From: Planctomycetaceae bacterium
GTDB lineage: Bacteria > Planctomycetota > Planctomycetia > Pirellulales > UBA1268
Reading direction: 5' to 3'
NCBI GenBank assembly: GCA_002862165.1
Contig: PKCL01000473.1
Coordinates: 1-14,178 of the forward strand
DNA length: 14,178 nt
The notes beneath the pieces are model-generated. The model saw only the letters and a list, made by a program, of their open reading frames with translations, searched no databases and was not told the DNA's origin. Of the stretch, positions 8,265-14,178 are shown piece by piece (position 1 is the first letter of the stretch; every line of letters starts with the position of its first letter). A program made the position numbers and the translations under genes.

Positions 8265-9923
8265 GTGACCCCTGAGTTGAACGCTGGCACACTGCTGAAC
8301 GATCTCTTTATTGATACTGTTAGTATCTCAGTGCCTCTTTTTCGTCCTGAACTATGTTTCGTTGCAACAATTGTTCTGCTGCTGCTGTGCAGAATGCTGC
8401 CTCTATTGAGATATGTGGACTCTGGTGGGATCGCTCTTGGTGGCGTGTGCTTTGCAGCATGGTTTGCCTACGTAGATTTCATTGGCATTGGAAATCAGGT
8501 TGGCGAATCTCTGCTTTCGACGTCTGCGATGCGGCAGGAACTATTTGGTGGACTGCTTGTTTTTGATTCCTTCACTGCTTTTCTTCGCCTCGTTCTGGCT
8601 GGTTTTTTGATTCTCTATATTATTTTGACGAAATTGTCAGGAATTCCGGACAGAGAAGATGGAGCGGACTTCTACTCACTTGTACTTGGAAGTTCACTCG
8701 GCATGTGCCTCATGGTTTCAGCCAATAATCTACTCATGGTTTTCATGGCAGTAGAGATGGCAAGTGTGCCTTCATACGTGTTAGCCGGGATGCTCAAAGG
8801 TAGGCCTGCAAGTTCTGAAGCGGCTTTGAAGTATGCCGTCTATGGTGCTGGTACTGCCGGTGTCATGCTTTATGGAATTAGTTTGATTTCTGGAGTGCTA
8901 GGAACGCTTGTCTTTCCGGACATCTCTGTTGAAATTTCTAGGGTTCTTGCAGCGGGTGGTACGAGTGGAAGTACAATGGTGCTTTGTCTCGGGGGGCTCA
9001 TGCTTTCAGTTGGTTTGGCATTTAAGCTCTCTGCTGTGCCTTTTCATTTTTGGTGCCCGGACGTTTTTGAAGGTGCAGCTGCCGAGGTAGGCGCTTTTCT
9101 ATCTGTGGCGAGTAAGGCGGCAGCAGTTGCTTTGTTGGTCCGAGTGGCTTTTGCCTTTTCAATGCCGGAAAGCGGTGCTGCTGTCGGCATGTCTGGAAAC
9201 CTTGCTGCACTTGCAGATTCCCGACATTTTGTTGTCTATGTCATTGGTCTTCTAGCTGCAGTAACTTGCACATTTGGTAATTTAGCTGCCTACGGGCAAA
9301 CAAATATGAAGCGTTTGTTGGCGTATTCTACGATTGCTCATGCTGGATATCTTATGATGGCTGTTGCAGCAGCCGTTGCAATGGTGACTATTTCCCCTGA
9401 GGGAGCACGTGACGCGGTGACAGCCGTTGCGTTTTATCTTGCAACGTATCTGTTCATGAATCTTGGAGCCTTCGGTATCGTGGCGCTCCTTCGGAATCGA
9501 CTGAAAAGTGAAGAGATCTCAGCTTACGCAGGTTTGATACGAGTGAACCCTGGTGTGGTTGTTGCAATGGCAGTGGTTCTTGTGAGTCTCATTGGTCTGC
9601 CACCGCTGGCCGGATTTGTTGCAAAGTTTCTTGTTTTTTCTTCACTTGTCGATGCAATCACAACAGGTGCTGAGAGCCCTCTCATGCTTAGCCTGCTGGC
9701 TATTGGTGGATTGAATACGGTAATAAGCCTCTTCTACTATCTCCGAGTGCTTAAAGTGATGACATTCGACCCAATACCAGAGGACCGTGTTTCAGAACCA
9801 TTTCCTTTTGTTTCAATTTCTGGAGCGATGATTACCGGTCTCGTTATACCGGTTGTAGTATTCGGTGTTTTTTGGTCAGGACTATACGCGGCCGCCCACT
9901 TAGCAGGTGCGATTGCATCGTAA
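8265..9923 (+). CDS. nuoN: NADH-quinone oxidoreductase subunit N
   Basis: The antiporter-like subunit nearest the NuoJ/K end of the membrane arm, 552 residues against 485 in E. coli. Conserved features are Glu164 in VFMAVEMASVPSYVLAG, Lys254 in LAFKLSAVPFHFWCPDVFEG, Lys284 in SVASKAAA, the NMKRLLAYSTIAHAGYLMM stretch, and PPLAGFVAKF near the end. The segment after PDVFEG reads AAAEVGAFLS; NuoL and NuoM here have GPTPVSA and APTPISM, so the loop lacks their two prolines. GTG 8265 is preferred on ribosome binding site spacing; TTG 8262 is the alternative and adds one residue. It starts 42 bases after nuoM and is the last recognisable complex I gene in the cluster. Confidence 0.96.
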   Translation: MTPELNAGTLLNDLFIDTVSISVPLFRPELCFVATIVLLLLCRMLPLLRYVDSGGIALGGVCFAAWFAYVDFIGIGNQVGESLLSTSAMRQELFGGLLVFDSFTAFLRLVLAGFLILYIILTKLSGIPDREDGADFYSLVLGSSLGMCLMVSANNLLMVFMAVEMASVPSYVLAGMLKGRPASSEAALKYAVYGAGTAGVMLYGISLISGVLGTLVFPDISVEISRVLAAGGTSGSTMVLCLGGLMLSVGLAFKLSAVPFHFWCPDVFEGAAAEVGAFLSVASKAAAVALLVRVAFAFSMPESGAAVGMSGNLAALADSRHFVVYVIGLLAAVTCTFGNLAAYGQTNMKRLLAYSTIAHAGYLMMAVAAAVAMVTISPEGARDAVTAVAFYLATYLFMNLGAFGIVALLRNRLKSEEISAYAGLIRVNPGVVVAMAVVLVSLIGLPPLAGFVAKFLVFSSLVDAITTGAESPLMLSLLAIGGLNTVISLFYYLRVLKVMTFDPIPEDRVSEPFPFVSISGAMITGLVIPVVVFGVFWSGLYAAAHLAGAIAS

Positions 9924-9974
9924 TACCTTTTTTTGCAGATTCATCGAGAGATAGCTTTTAGGGATTTTAAAAGT

Positions 9975-10454
9975 ATGACTTCAAAGCATAATGAAGAGGC
10001 AGTTCTTTGTCGCCTCGTGCGACTGTTCCGCCAATCTCCATTATTGTATCTTTCTGATTCAAATATTTGGTCATACCGTGGAGACGAGCAGTTGAAGCTC
10101 GCTCTGGTTGATGTTGTTTCGGATCATCGGAATTTTATTGACCGAGCTGAAACGATTCTAGTCGCTGAACAAGCAGAACTCCCTCGTACATTTTATCCGT
10201 TGGCATTCACGGGTTGGCATGATGTTGATCTTGGTTTTCTACTTCCGAAACTTATCACTGATCTTGAAAAGAGGAAAAATGCTCTCATTGATCTACGTGA
10301 TCGAGCAGATGAGGTTGTTGGCCGCAGAGTGAGCGGGGATGATAAAGCAGCAGAGCTTGTCAGGGAAGTGATTGCATCAGTTGAGGGGCATCTTGACACG
10401 CTCGGGCAAGAAGATAGCCGGCTCAAAAAAAAGGCAGCAACGGTCGGGTCCTAA
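9975..10454 (+). CDS. conserved-looking helical protein of unknown function
   Basis: I do not recognise this 159-residue protein. It has no signal peptide and no membrane helix, so it is probably cytoplasmic. Long amphipathic helices are suggested at about 6-20, 35-66, 86-113 and 120-142, joined by an aromatic, proline-containing segment RTFYPLAFTGWHDVDLGF (71-88). The charge-rich C-terminus ends in a short lysine run. Charged residues on the helices (Asp50-His51, Asp58-Glu59, Glu137, His139) recall ferritin-like bundles, but no proper metal-binding ExxH pair is present, so that fold is not claimed. ATG 9975 is preferred over TTG 9933, although neither has a good ribosome binding site. It starts 51 bases after nuoN and ends 78 before tatD. 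Base use is like its neighbours. Confidence 0.75.
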   Translation: MTSKHNEEAVLCRLVRLFRQSPLLYLSDSNIWSYRGDEQLKLALVDVVSDHRNFIDRAETILVAEQAELPRTFYPLAFTGWHDVDLGFLLPKLITDLEKRKNALIDLRDRADEVVGRRVSGDDKAAELVREVIASVEGHLDTLGQEDSRLKKKAATVGS

Positions 10455-10532
10455 GGATGTAGTTTGATGATTGTGAAAAATAAACTGCTTGCTTTGCAAA
10501 ATTATTTCACCATGGCATAAGGCGTTCATCTC

Positions 10533-11321
10533 TTGTCACATGTAGAATTTTTTGATAGCCATTGTCACATAGATCCAATGCGGTATGGCGGAGATATCGA
10601 GGATGTTATTGCACGTGCTCGTGCTGTAGGTGTTTCAAGGATGACAGTTGTTGGTACACGCGCGGCTGATAGTGAGGCTGCTGTCCGCTTAAGTGAAAAA
10701 GAAGAAGGTGTTTTTTGCGCTGCGGGCGTTCATCCCAATGACGCGGACGACGTTGATGAAGAAGAGTGGAGTCGCGTCCGCAGCCTCATTGATTCAGGAA
10801 AAGTCATAGCAGTAGGAGAAACTGGCTTAGACTGGTTTCGCGCTGTTGCCTCAAGAGAATCACAAACGTTATTTTTTGAACGCCATATAGCGTTATCACA
10901 GTCGACGGGACTGCCATTGATAATTCATACGCGTAATAGCATTCGGGATGTACTCGACATCCTTACAAAAGCAGTTCAGAAAGCCCCGACGACTGGTGTG
11001 CTGCACGCTTTTTCTGGCACCGCTGAAGAAGCAGCAGAAGCTATTGGACTCGGATTTTTCTTAGGCTTTGCAGGAATGGTGACATTTCGTTCAGCAGAAA
11101 CATTGCGTGAAGTAGCTAAAACGGTGCCGCTCAACCGTTTGCTTGTTGAGACGGACAGCCCCTTCTTGTCTCCTGAGCCATTGCGAGGCAAACGAAATGA
11201 GCCGTCTCATGTAGTGCATACCGCTCATTGTCTCGCAAATATTCGTGGGGAGACGCTCGAAGTTCTTGCGGCTGCAACCACGGCTAACGCATGCCGGCTT
11301 TTTAAGGTGAATTGCCAATAA
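10533..11321 (+). CDS. tatD: TatD-family metal-dependent hydrolase (probable 3'-5' DNase)
   Basis: A 262-residue cytoplasmic TIM-barrel hydrolase of the amidohydrolase superfamily, the usual family length. The divalent-metal ligands are all visible: His10 and His12 in DSHCHID, Glu96 in GETGLDW, His132 in LIIHTRN, His158 in VLHAFSGT, and Asp208 in VETDSPFLSPEPLRGKRNEP. Known members cut DNA or RNA from the 3' end; despite the name they are not needed for Tat export. The start must be TTG 10533: an upstream in-frame ATG at 10512 is followed two codons later by TAA, and the next internal ATG lies after the metal motif. AAGG sits about 10 bases upstream. It could equally be called YcfH or YjjV; these paralogues cannot be told apart here. 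Confidence 0.93.
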   Translation: MSHVEFFDSHCHIDPMRYGGDIEDVIARARAVGVSRMTVVGTRAADSEAAVRLSEKEEGVFCAAGVHPNDADDVDEEEWSRVRSLIDSGKVIAVGETGLDWFRAVASRESQTLFFERHIALSQSTGLPLIIHTRNSIRDVLDILTKAVQKAPTTGVLHAFSGTAEEAAEAIGLGFFLGFAGMVTFRSAETLREVAKTVPLNRLLVETDSPFLSPEPLRGKRNEPSHVVHTAHCLANIRGETLEVLAAATTANACRLFKVNCQ

Positions 11322-11369
11322 CACATTAGTTCGCTCATTGTTTCTGGAACTCTTTACAAGGAAAATAAC

Positions 11370-11954
11370 ATGGTTCGCACTCCGAGTACGATGCTTCCGC
11401 TTGGTACGGATGCAAAAGATTTCTCACTGATTAATACGGATGGGCGAACGCTTTCTTTTGCGGATGTTGCGGGGGAGCGGGGAACGGTTTTAATGTTTAT
11501 TTGTAATCACTGTCCATTTGTCAAACATGTAGCCGCTCAATTGTCTGTGATAGGGCAGGATTACATGTCAAAAGGGATTGGGATGGTTGCTATAAATTCA
11601 AATGATGTCTCGGCACACCCAGCAGACTCACCAGAGCAGATGGTTCATGAAAGTGAGCAGCGTGGTTATCCTTTTGCATATTTATTTGATGAGACTCAAG
11701 AGGTTGCAAAAGCTTATGGTGCAGCTTGTACACCGGACTTCTATCTCTTTGATAGCAACAGGAAGCTTGTTTATCGTGGGCAACTCGATAGTAGTCGGCC
11801 GGACAGTGGTGTACCTGTTACAGGTGAAGATCTTCGGAAAGCTATTGATGGGTTACTTGGATCACAGCCGATACCAGAGCCCCAACGTCCTAGCATCGGC
11901 TGCAATATCAAGTGGCGTCCTGGAAATGAGCCCGAGTATTTTCTAAGGCCCTAG
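11370..11954 (+). CDS. thioredoxin-fold (AhpC/TSA-like) redoxin with CNHC motif
   Basis: A 194-residue protein of the AhpC/TSA-like thioredoxin superfamily. After a short N-terminal extension, the redoxin domain begins at about residue 12 (GTDAKDFSL) and has strand-motif-helix VLMFICNHCPFVKH with Cys45 and Cys48 as a CxxC pair. A third cysteine, Cys120 in AACTPDFYLFD, sits just before the cis-proline region. A fourth, Cys178 in SIGCNIKW, lies in the C-terminal extension. This CNHCPFVK form is a known branch of uncharacterised thioredoxin-family proteins. No signal peptide is seen, so it probably works in the cytoplasm as a thiol reductase or peroxidase-like enzyme; the substrate is unknown. 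AAGGA about 8 bases before ATG 11370 supports the start. It lies 48 bases after tatD. Confidence 0.88.
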   Translation: MVRTPSTMLPLGTDAKDFSLINTDGRTLSFADVAGERGTVLMFICNHCPFVKHVAAQLSVIGQDYMSKGIGMVAINSNDVSAHPADSPEQMVHESEQRGYPFAYLFDETQEVAKAYGAACTPDFYLFDSNRKLVYRGQLDSSRPDSGVPVTGEDLRKAIDGLLGSQPIPEPQRPSIGCNIKWRPGNEPEYFLRP

Positions 11955-12019
11955 CCGAGTTACAGCTGTAGTCTCAGGTGTGAGCAAGAGAGATCTGGAA
12001 TACGATATACACTTGTTGC

Positions 12020-12070
12020 AAAAAATAAAGTGCTTGTCCGCGGACAGAGGATATCAAGCACCAATATTTT
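12020..12070. terminator. bidirectional terminator between the redoxin gene and csrA
   Basis: The inverted repeat GTGCTTG (12030-12036) / CAAGCAC (12055-12061) makes a 7-bp stem with an 18-base loop. It is flanked by an A-rich run at 12020-12029 and a T-rich stretch at 12064-12070, as expected for termination in both directions between converging genes. The loop overlaps a perfect 12-base palindrome, TGTCCGCGGACA (12035-12046). TCC/GGA pairing could extend the stem across a bulge. The T tract on the + strand is broken by A, so efficiency is uncertain. Confidence 0.6.
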
Positions 12071-12108
12071 CAGTCAATACGAGCAGCGGGATACTACCCC
12101 TGAAGGAC

Positions 12109-12336
12109 TTATTTTGACGTGAGGTCGCCAAGGTCTCTAGTTTCTTCAGGTGCTAAACTCGCAGCTCGAATGTTTTCTCGCTGAATTGCTTCGTAGACTT
12201 CTTGTCGATGTACAGGTATTTCTGAAGGTGCATTGATCCCAAGTCGTACCTTGTCTCCACGAATATCTACGATGGTGACAACAATATTGTCACCAATCAT
12301 TATGCTTTCATCACGTTGTCTGGAGAGTACGAGCAT
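12109..12336 (-). CDS. csrA: carbon storage regulator CsrA (translational regulator)
   Basis: A 75-residue RNA-binding homodimer that blocks translation by binding GGA motifs near ribosome binding sites. The sequence is canonical: MLVLSRQRDESIMIG at the N-terminus, VVDIRG-like VDIRGDKVRLGINAP in the middle, and IPVHRQEVYEAIQREN. Leu4, Arg6 and Arg44, known RNA-contact positions in E. coli CsrA, are conserved. The C-terminal tail of about 20 residues after the core is longer than in E. coli CsrA (61 residues). The region after GINAPSEI is where FliW binds in Gram-positive bacteria, and fliW lies directly upstream. AAGGA precedes the ATG with good spacing and is doubled (AGGAAGGA), which may itself be a CsrA site. 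Spacing from fliW is 60 bases. Confidence 0.97.
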   Translation of the reverse strand: MLVLSRQRDESIMIGDNIVVTIVDIRGDKVRLGINAPSEIPVHRQEVYEAIQRENIRAASLAPEETRDLGDLTSK

Positions 12337-12396
12337 CGTTGGTTCCTTCCTGATGTATATCCAAGCTGGTATTCCAAGTGTCCAGCTAACATCGAA
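12337..12396 (-). promoter_or_regulatory. csrA leader with five GGA motifs and a GGA-loop hairpin (candidate CsrA autoregulatory site)
   Basis: Read on the minus strand, the 60 bases between fliW and csrA hold GGA at 12383-12381, 12375-12373, 12362-12360, 12350-12348 and 12346-12344. The stem AGCTGG / CCAGCT (12387-12382 with 12369-12364) is a perfect 6-bp pairing with a 12-base loop that exposes the second GGA. The last two GGAs form the csrA ribosome binding site. One GGA in a hairpin loop plus one at the ribosome binding site is the known layout of CsrA targets. Direct autoregulation is my inference. Confidence 0.55.
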
Positions 12397-12837
12397 TTAT
12401 GCACTCTTTTTGAGCGTGGCTAGGGTGTGATCTAGTTGTTGATTCAAAGATAAGTCTCCGTTCGCAACAACTTGTCGGCCTGTGCGGTCTTCAAGGTTTA
12501 TGACGATTGGAGCTTTCAAATTGAGTGTAAGACCTTTGTTGTTTTTACTGACGACTACCACAAGCTGGGCGTGGCAAATATCGTGCAACCGTAATGGAGT
12601 AAGTTCACTTCTGGGTATTCGAACCTGGTAGTGGGGCACAAAGCGTCTTGGGCTAACGACTGCGATAGCAATGTCATCACGTGTCGTGCATTGGAGCCAG
12701 CCGAGCGCATCATTGTCGGCGTCTGCAAGCAGAGCCCATTCTCGGCATTGCTCCAGACCAGGCAGGCCACTTTGAAAAGTAAGCAGGTCTGCTGCATCAA
12801 CATCGATACGTCCAAAACGTGTGGTGTTAATCCACAT
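12397..12837 (-). CDS. fliW: flagellar assembly factor FliW (CsrA antagonist)
   Basis: A 146-residue cytoplasmic protein matching FliW in length and motifs: FQSGLPGLEQ (21-30), LGWLQC (45-50), the VVSPRRFVPHY stretch, and LTLNLKAPIVINLEDRTGRQVV (103-124). In Bacillus, FliW binds flagellin or CsrA; when released from flagellin it sequesters CsrA and so permits flagellin translation. That role probably holds here, but no flagellin gene is in the window. Start ATG at 12837-12835 has AAAGGAG about 10 bases upstream, a strong ribosome binding site that also contains a GGA. It is followed by csrA after 60 bases, so the pair is probably one transcript. A charged tail (DHTLATLKKSA) follows the core. 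Confidence 0.95.
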   Translation of the reverse strand: MWINTTRFGRIDVDAADLLTFQSGLPGLEQCREWALLADADNDALGWLQCTTRDDIAIAVVSPRRFVPHYQVRIPRSELTPLRLHDICHAQLVVVVSKNNKGLTLNLKAPIVINLEDRTGRQVVANGDLSLNQQLDHTLATLKKSA

Positions 12838-12892
12838 AAGTAAGGCACTCCTTTGCCAAATAAATTCTCAGTATTACGCCTGCGTTGATACT

Positions 12893-12917
12893 GAAGAGAG
12901 GCTTCCACCTCATCTTC
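12893..12917 (-). promoter_or_regulatory. fliW leader hairpin with GGA in a hexaloop (candidate CsrA site)
   Basis: On the minus strand, GAAGA-T-GAGG pairs with CCTCTCTTC, nine base pairs with one bulged T. The loop is TGGAAG, so GGA (12906-12904) is fully exposed. It lies about 56 bases before the fliW start, and the fliW ribosome binding site AAAGGAG holds a second GGA. This two-site spacing resembles the Bacillus hag leader bound by CsrA. CsrA binding itself is inferred. Confidence 0.5.
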
Positions 12918-12921
12918 TGAG

Positions 12922-12930
12922 ATTATCGGC
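12922..12930 (-). promoter_or_regulatory. possible fliW-csrA promoter -10 element
   Basis: The minus strand reads GCCGATAAT. GCCGATAA equals the -10 half of the flagellar sigma-28 consensus, and GATAAT is 5 of 6 to a sigma-70 -10 box. No convincing -35 (TAAA or TTGACA type) lies at the right distance upstream. If used, transcription would start at about 12915, at the base of the GGA hairpin. Confidence 0.3.
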
Positions 12931-13000
12931 AGAAAGGGTGGTTCGGGTCGAGCAAAAAGGTTTGGCTAAAACAAAAGGTTCGGGAAAGATTTGCTACTTG

Positions 13001-13026
13001 CAACATGCAGAACGCAGAAAATGTTG
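13001..13026 (-). other. weak hairpin just after the permease stop codon
   Basis: CAACAT (13001-13006) and ATGTTG (13021-13026) form a 6-bp inverted repeat with a 14-base loop, 12 bases beyond the permease stop. No T tract follows on the minus strand, so it is at best a weak terminator or a 3'-end stabiliser. Confidence 0.25.
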
Positions 13027-13038
13027 GCTCGCACGTTT

Positions 13039-14169
13039 TTATTCCCACATTGGCTGTGCTCGCCAAGCGGCAAGTGGAGCCATCACCATAAGAGGAGCCC
13101 ATGCGGCTAACGAAGGACCGAGGATATAACTCGTGGCTAATGCATGAAAACCTATTATCGTTAGAAAAAACACTACAGTCGTTAAAACGCAGAGCCCAAC
13201 GGCTACGAAGACACCTCGACGACTTGGGCCAAGTACAAGTGGTATCCCTAGTAGAACGAGAGAGATGTCAAGAAAAGGAGTAACAAAACGAGCATGGACA
13301 CGTAAGGGAACGTCAGCACCGACCCCTAAGCTCGGGTTCGAAATTGCATAGATCAGATTGACGGTCGATGAATAAAGGCTCCAATTACTCGATCCTATCA
13401 TTTGCTCAAAACGTACTCCACTTGTTACAAAACATTCATTTGGTTTTAGCCAAGGTGAGTTTTGAGCAGTATAAATTATTATTTTATCGCGAAGCTTTAG
13501 CGATGGTAAAGAATCAATGTCGGGAGGCCCAGTTATTCCAGAGAGAAGATATCCTGCGGGATGTTCCGTGGCTGCGGGTTTCCAGACGGCTCCAGAAGCA
13601 TCGATCTGCGGACCAAATTCAGCGAGTAATGGTGGCATGAGCAAACTCGGAGAGTCTATGCGTCGTGAAGCCTCTTGAAATGATTTTCCGCGAAATAGAA
13701 TCTCCGTCTGATGGTCGTATCGAGCCTCGAAGTTTTTCTGAGTCTGCCCATCAAGATCTTGAGCATTGCGCGAGATTGCGAATCGTATCGAGGGTAGTAC
13801 AAACTCTCGGTTACCAATCGCAAGTAAACTTACAAATAGTGTGAAAAGAATTGCTGGTTTTGCAATCCGCCACCGAGTAACGCCAGCTGCGAGAAGCGCA
13901 GTCAATTCATTATGACGTTCAAGCCATGATAAGGCGAACATTCCACTTGCTAGTGAAATAATTGGGCTGGTCGCGTCGAAGAAGGAGATGAGTCGATAGC
14001 CGTAATACGTGCCTAACACCTTGGCTAGACCACCTGTTTTTTCAGCATGGATTGCAAATTCTTCAAGATTTGTGAATGCGTCAATGACAAATGTCAGGCC
14101 GGCAAGGCTTATAAAAACAATACAGAATGCTTGAAACTGCGCTCGTAGTAAGTAGCGGTCTATCAGCAT
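13039..14169 (-). CDS. LptF/LptG (YjgP/YjgQ) family permease
   Basis: A complete 376-residue inner-membrane protein of the LptF/LptG family, of typical length. Three N-terminal membrane helices (about 11-35, 60-82, 104-120) are followed by a polar domain of about 170 residues, presumably the periplasmic jellyroll, then three more helices (about 296-314, 320-341, 351-368). The loop ERHNELTALLAAGVTRWRI (84-102) matches the family's coupling segment that contacts the LptB ATPase, and RFVTPFLDISLVLLGIPLVL (294-313) is the typical fourth helix. In Gram-negative bacteria two such proteins plus LptB extract lipopolysaccharide from the inner membrane. Whether this is F or G cannot be decided, and no partner gene is in the window. 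ATG 14169-14167 begins 9 bases inside the window edge. fliW follows 201 bases downstream on the same strand. Confidence 0.9.
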   Translation of the reverse strand: MLIDRYLLRAQFQAFCIVFISLAGLTFVIDAFTNLEEFAIHAEKTGGLAKVLGTYYGYRLISFFDATSPIISLASGMFALSWLERHNELTALLAAGVTRWRIAKPAILFTLFVSLLAIGNREFVLPSIRFAISRNAQDLDGQTQKNFEARYDHQTEILFRGKSFQEASRRIDSPSLLMPPLLAEFGPQIDASGAVWKPAATEHPAGYLLSGITGPPDIDSLPSLKLRDKIIIYTAQNSPWLKPNECFVTSGVRFEQMIGSSNWSLYSSTVNLIYAISNPSLGVGADVPLRVHARFVTPFLDISLVLLGIPLVLGPSRRGVFVAVGLCVLTTVVFFLTIIGFHALATSYILGPSLAAWAPLMVMAPLAAWRAQPMWE

Positions 14170-14178
14170 GAAATAAGT

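Noticed and set aside
8226..8265. Three GGA motifs upstream of nuoN as a CsrA target
   Set aside because: Two are simply the purine-rich ribosome binding site and no GGA-loop hairpin is evident.
9975..10454. Ferritin-like di-iron protein
   Set aside because: Helices fit, but the required Glu and ExxH metal ligands are not present as proper pairs.
12821..13129. Plus-strand open frame of about 100 codons across the fliW upstream region
   Set aside because: No recognisable domain, overlaps the permease and fliW ends, and the strand is opposite to all local genes.

Overview
The window looks like chromosomal DNA of a diderm bacterium, most likely a planctomycete. This is an inference from my recognition of the NuoH and NuoD sequences, unfused nuoC and nuoD, a csrA/fliW pair and an LptF/LptG-type permease; no database search was run. 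Base composition is moderate and even. No tRNA, rRNA, insertion sequence, CRISPR array or clear sign of recent transfer was seen.

Positions 1-9923 (+ strand) hold the distal part of a respiratory complex I operon: the 3' end of nuoC, then nuoD, nuoH, nuoJ, nuoK, nuoL, nuoM and nuoN. The genes are tightly packed, with 4-base overlaps at H/J and J/K. The one larger gap, 147 bases, lies between nuoD and nuoH. All proton-channel subunits are present with their key charged residues. The NADH-input genes nuoE, nuoF and nuoG and the iron-sulfur subunit gene nuoI are not in their usual places, so those proteins must be encoded elsewhere or replaced. NuoL and NuoM are much longer than the E. coli proteins, mainly through loops predicted to face the periplasm, one of them histidine-rich.

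Positions 9924-11954 (+ strand) carry a helical protein of unknown function, a TatD-family metal-dependent hydrolase starting at TTG, and a thioredoxin-fold protein with a CNHC motif. They follow nuoN in the same direction; whether they share its transcript cannot be seen.

Positions 12109-14169 (- strand) carry, in transcription order, an LptF/LptG-family permease, fliW and csrA. A hairpin flanked by A- and T-rich sequence separates csrA from the converging thioredoxin-like gene. The most interesting signal is in the fliW and csrA leaders. Each has a GGA in a hairpin loop plus GGA in the ribosome binding site, the layout of known CsrA target mRNAs. This suggests that CsrA represses both its own gene and that of its protein antagonist FliW.
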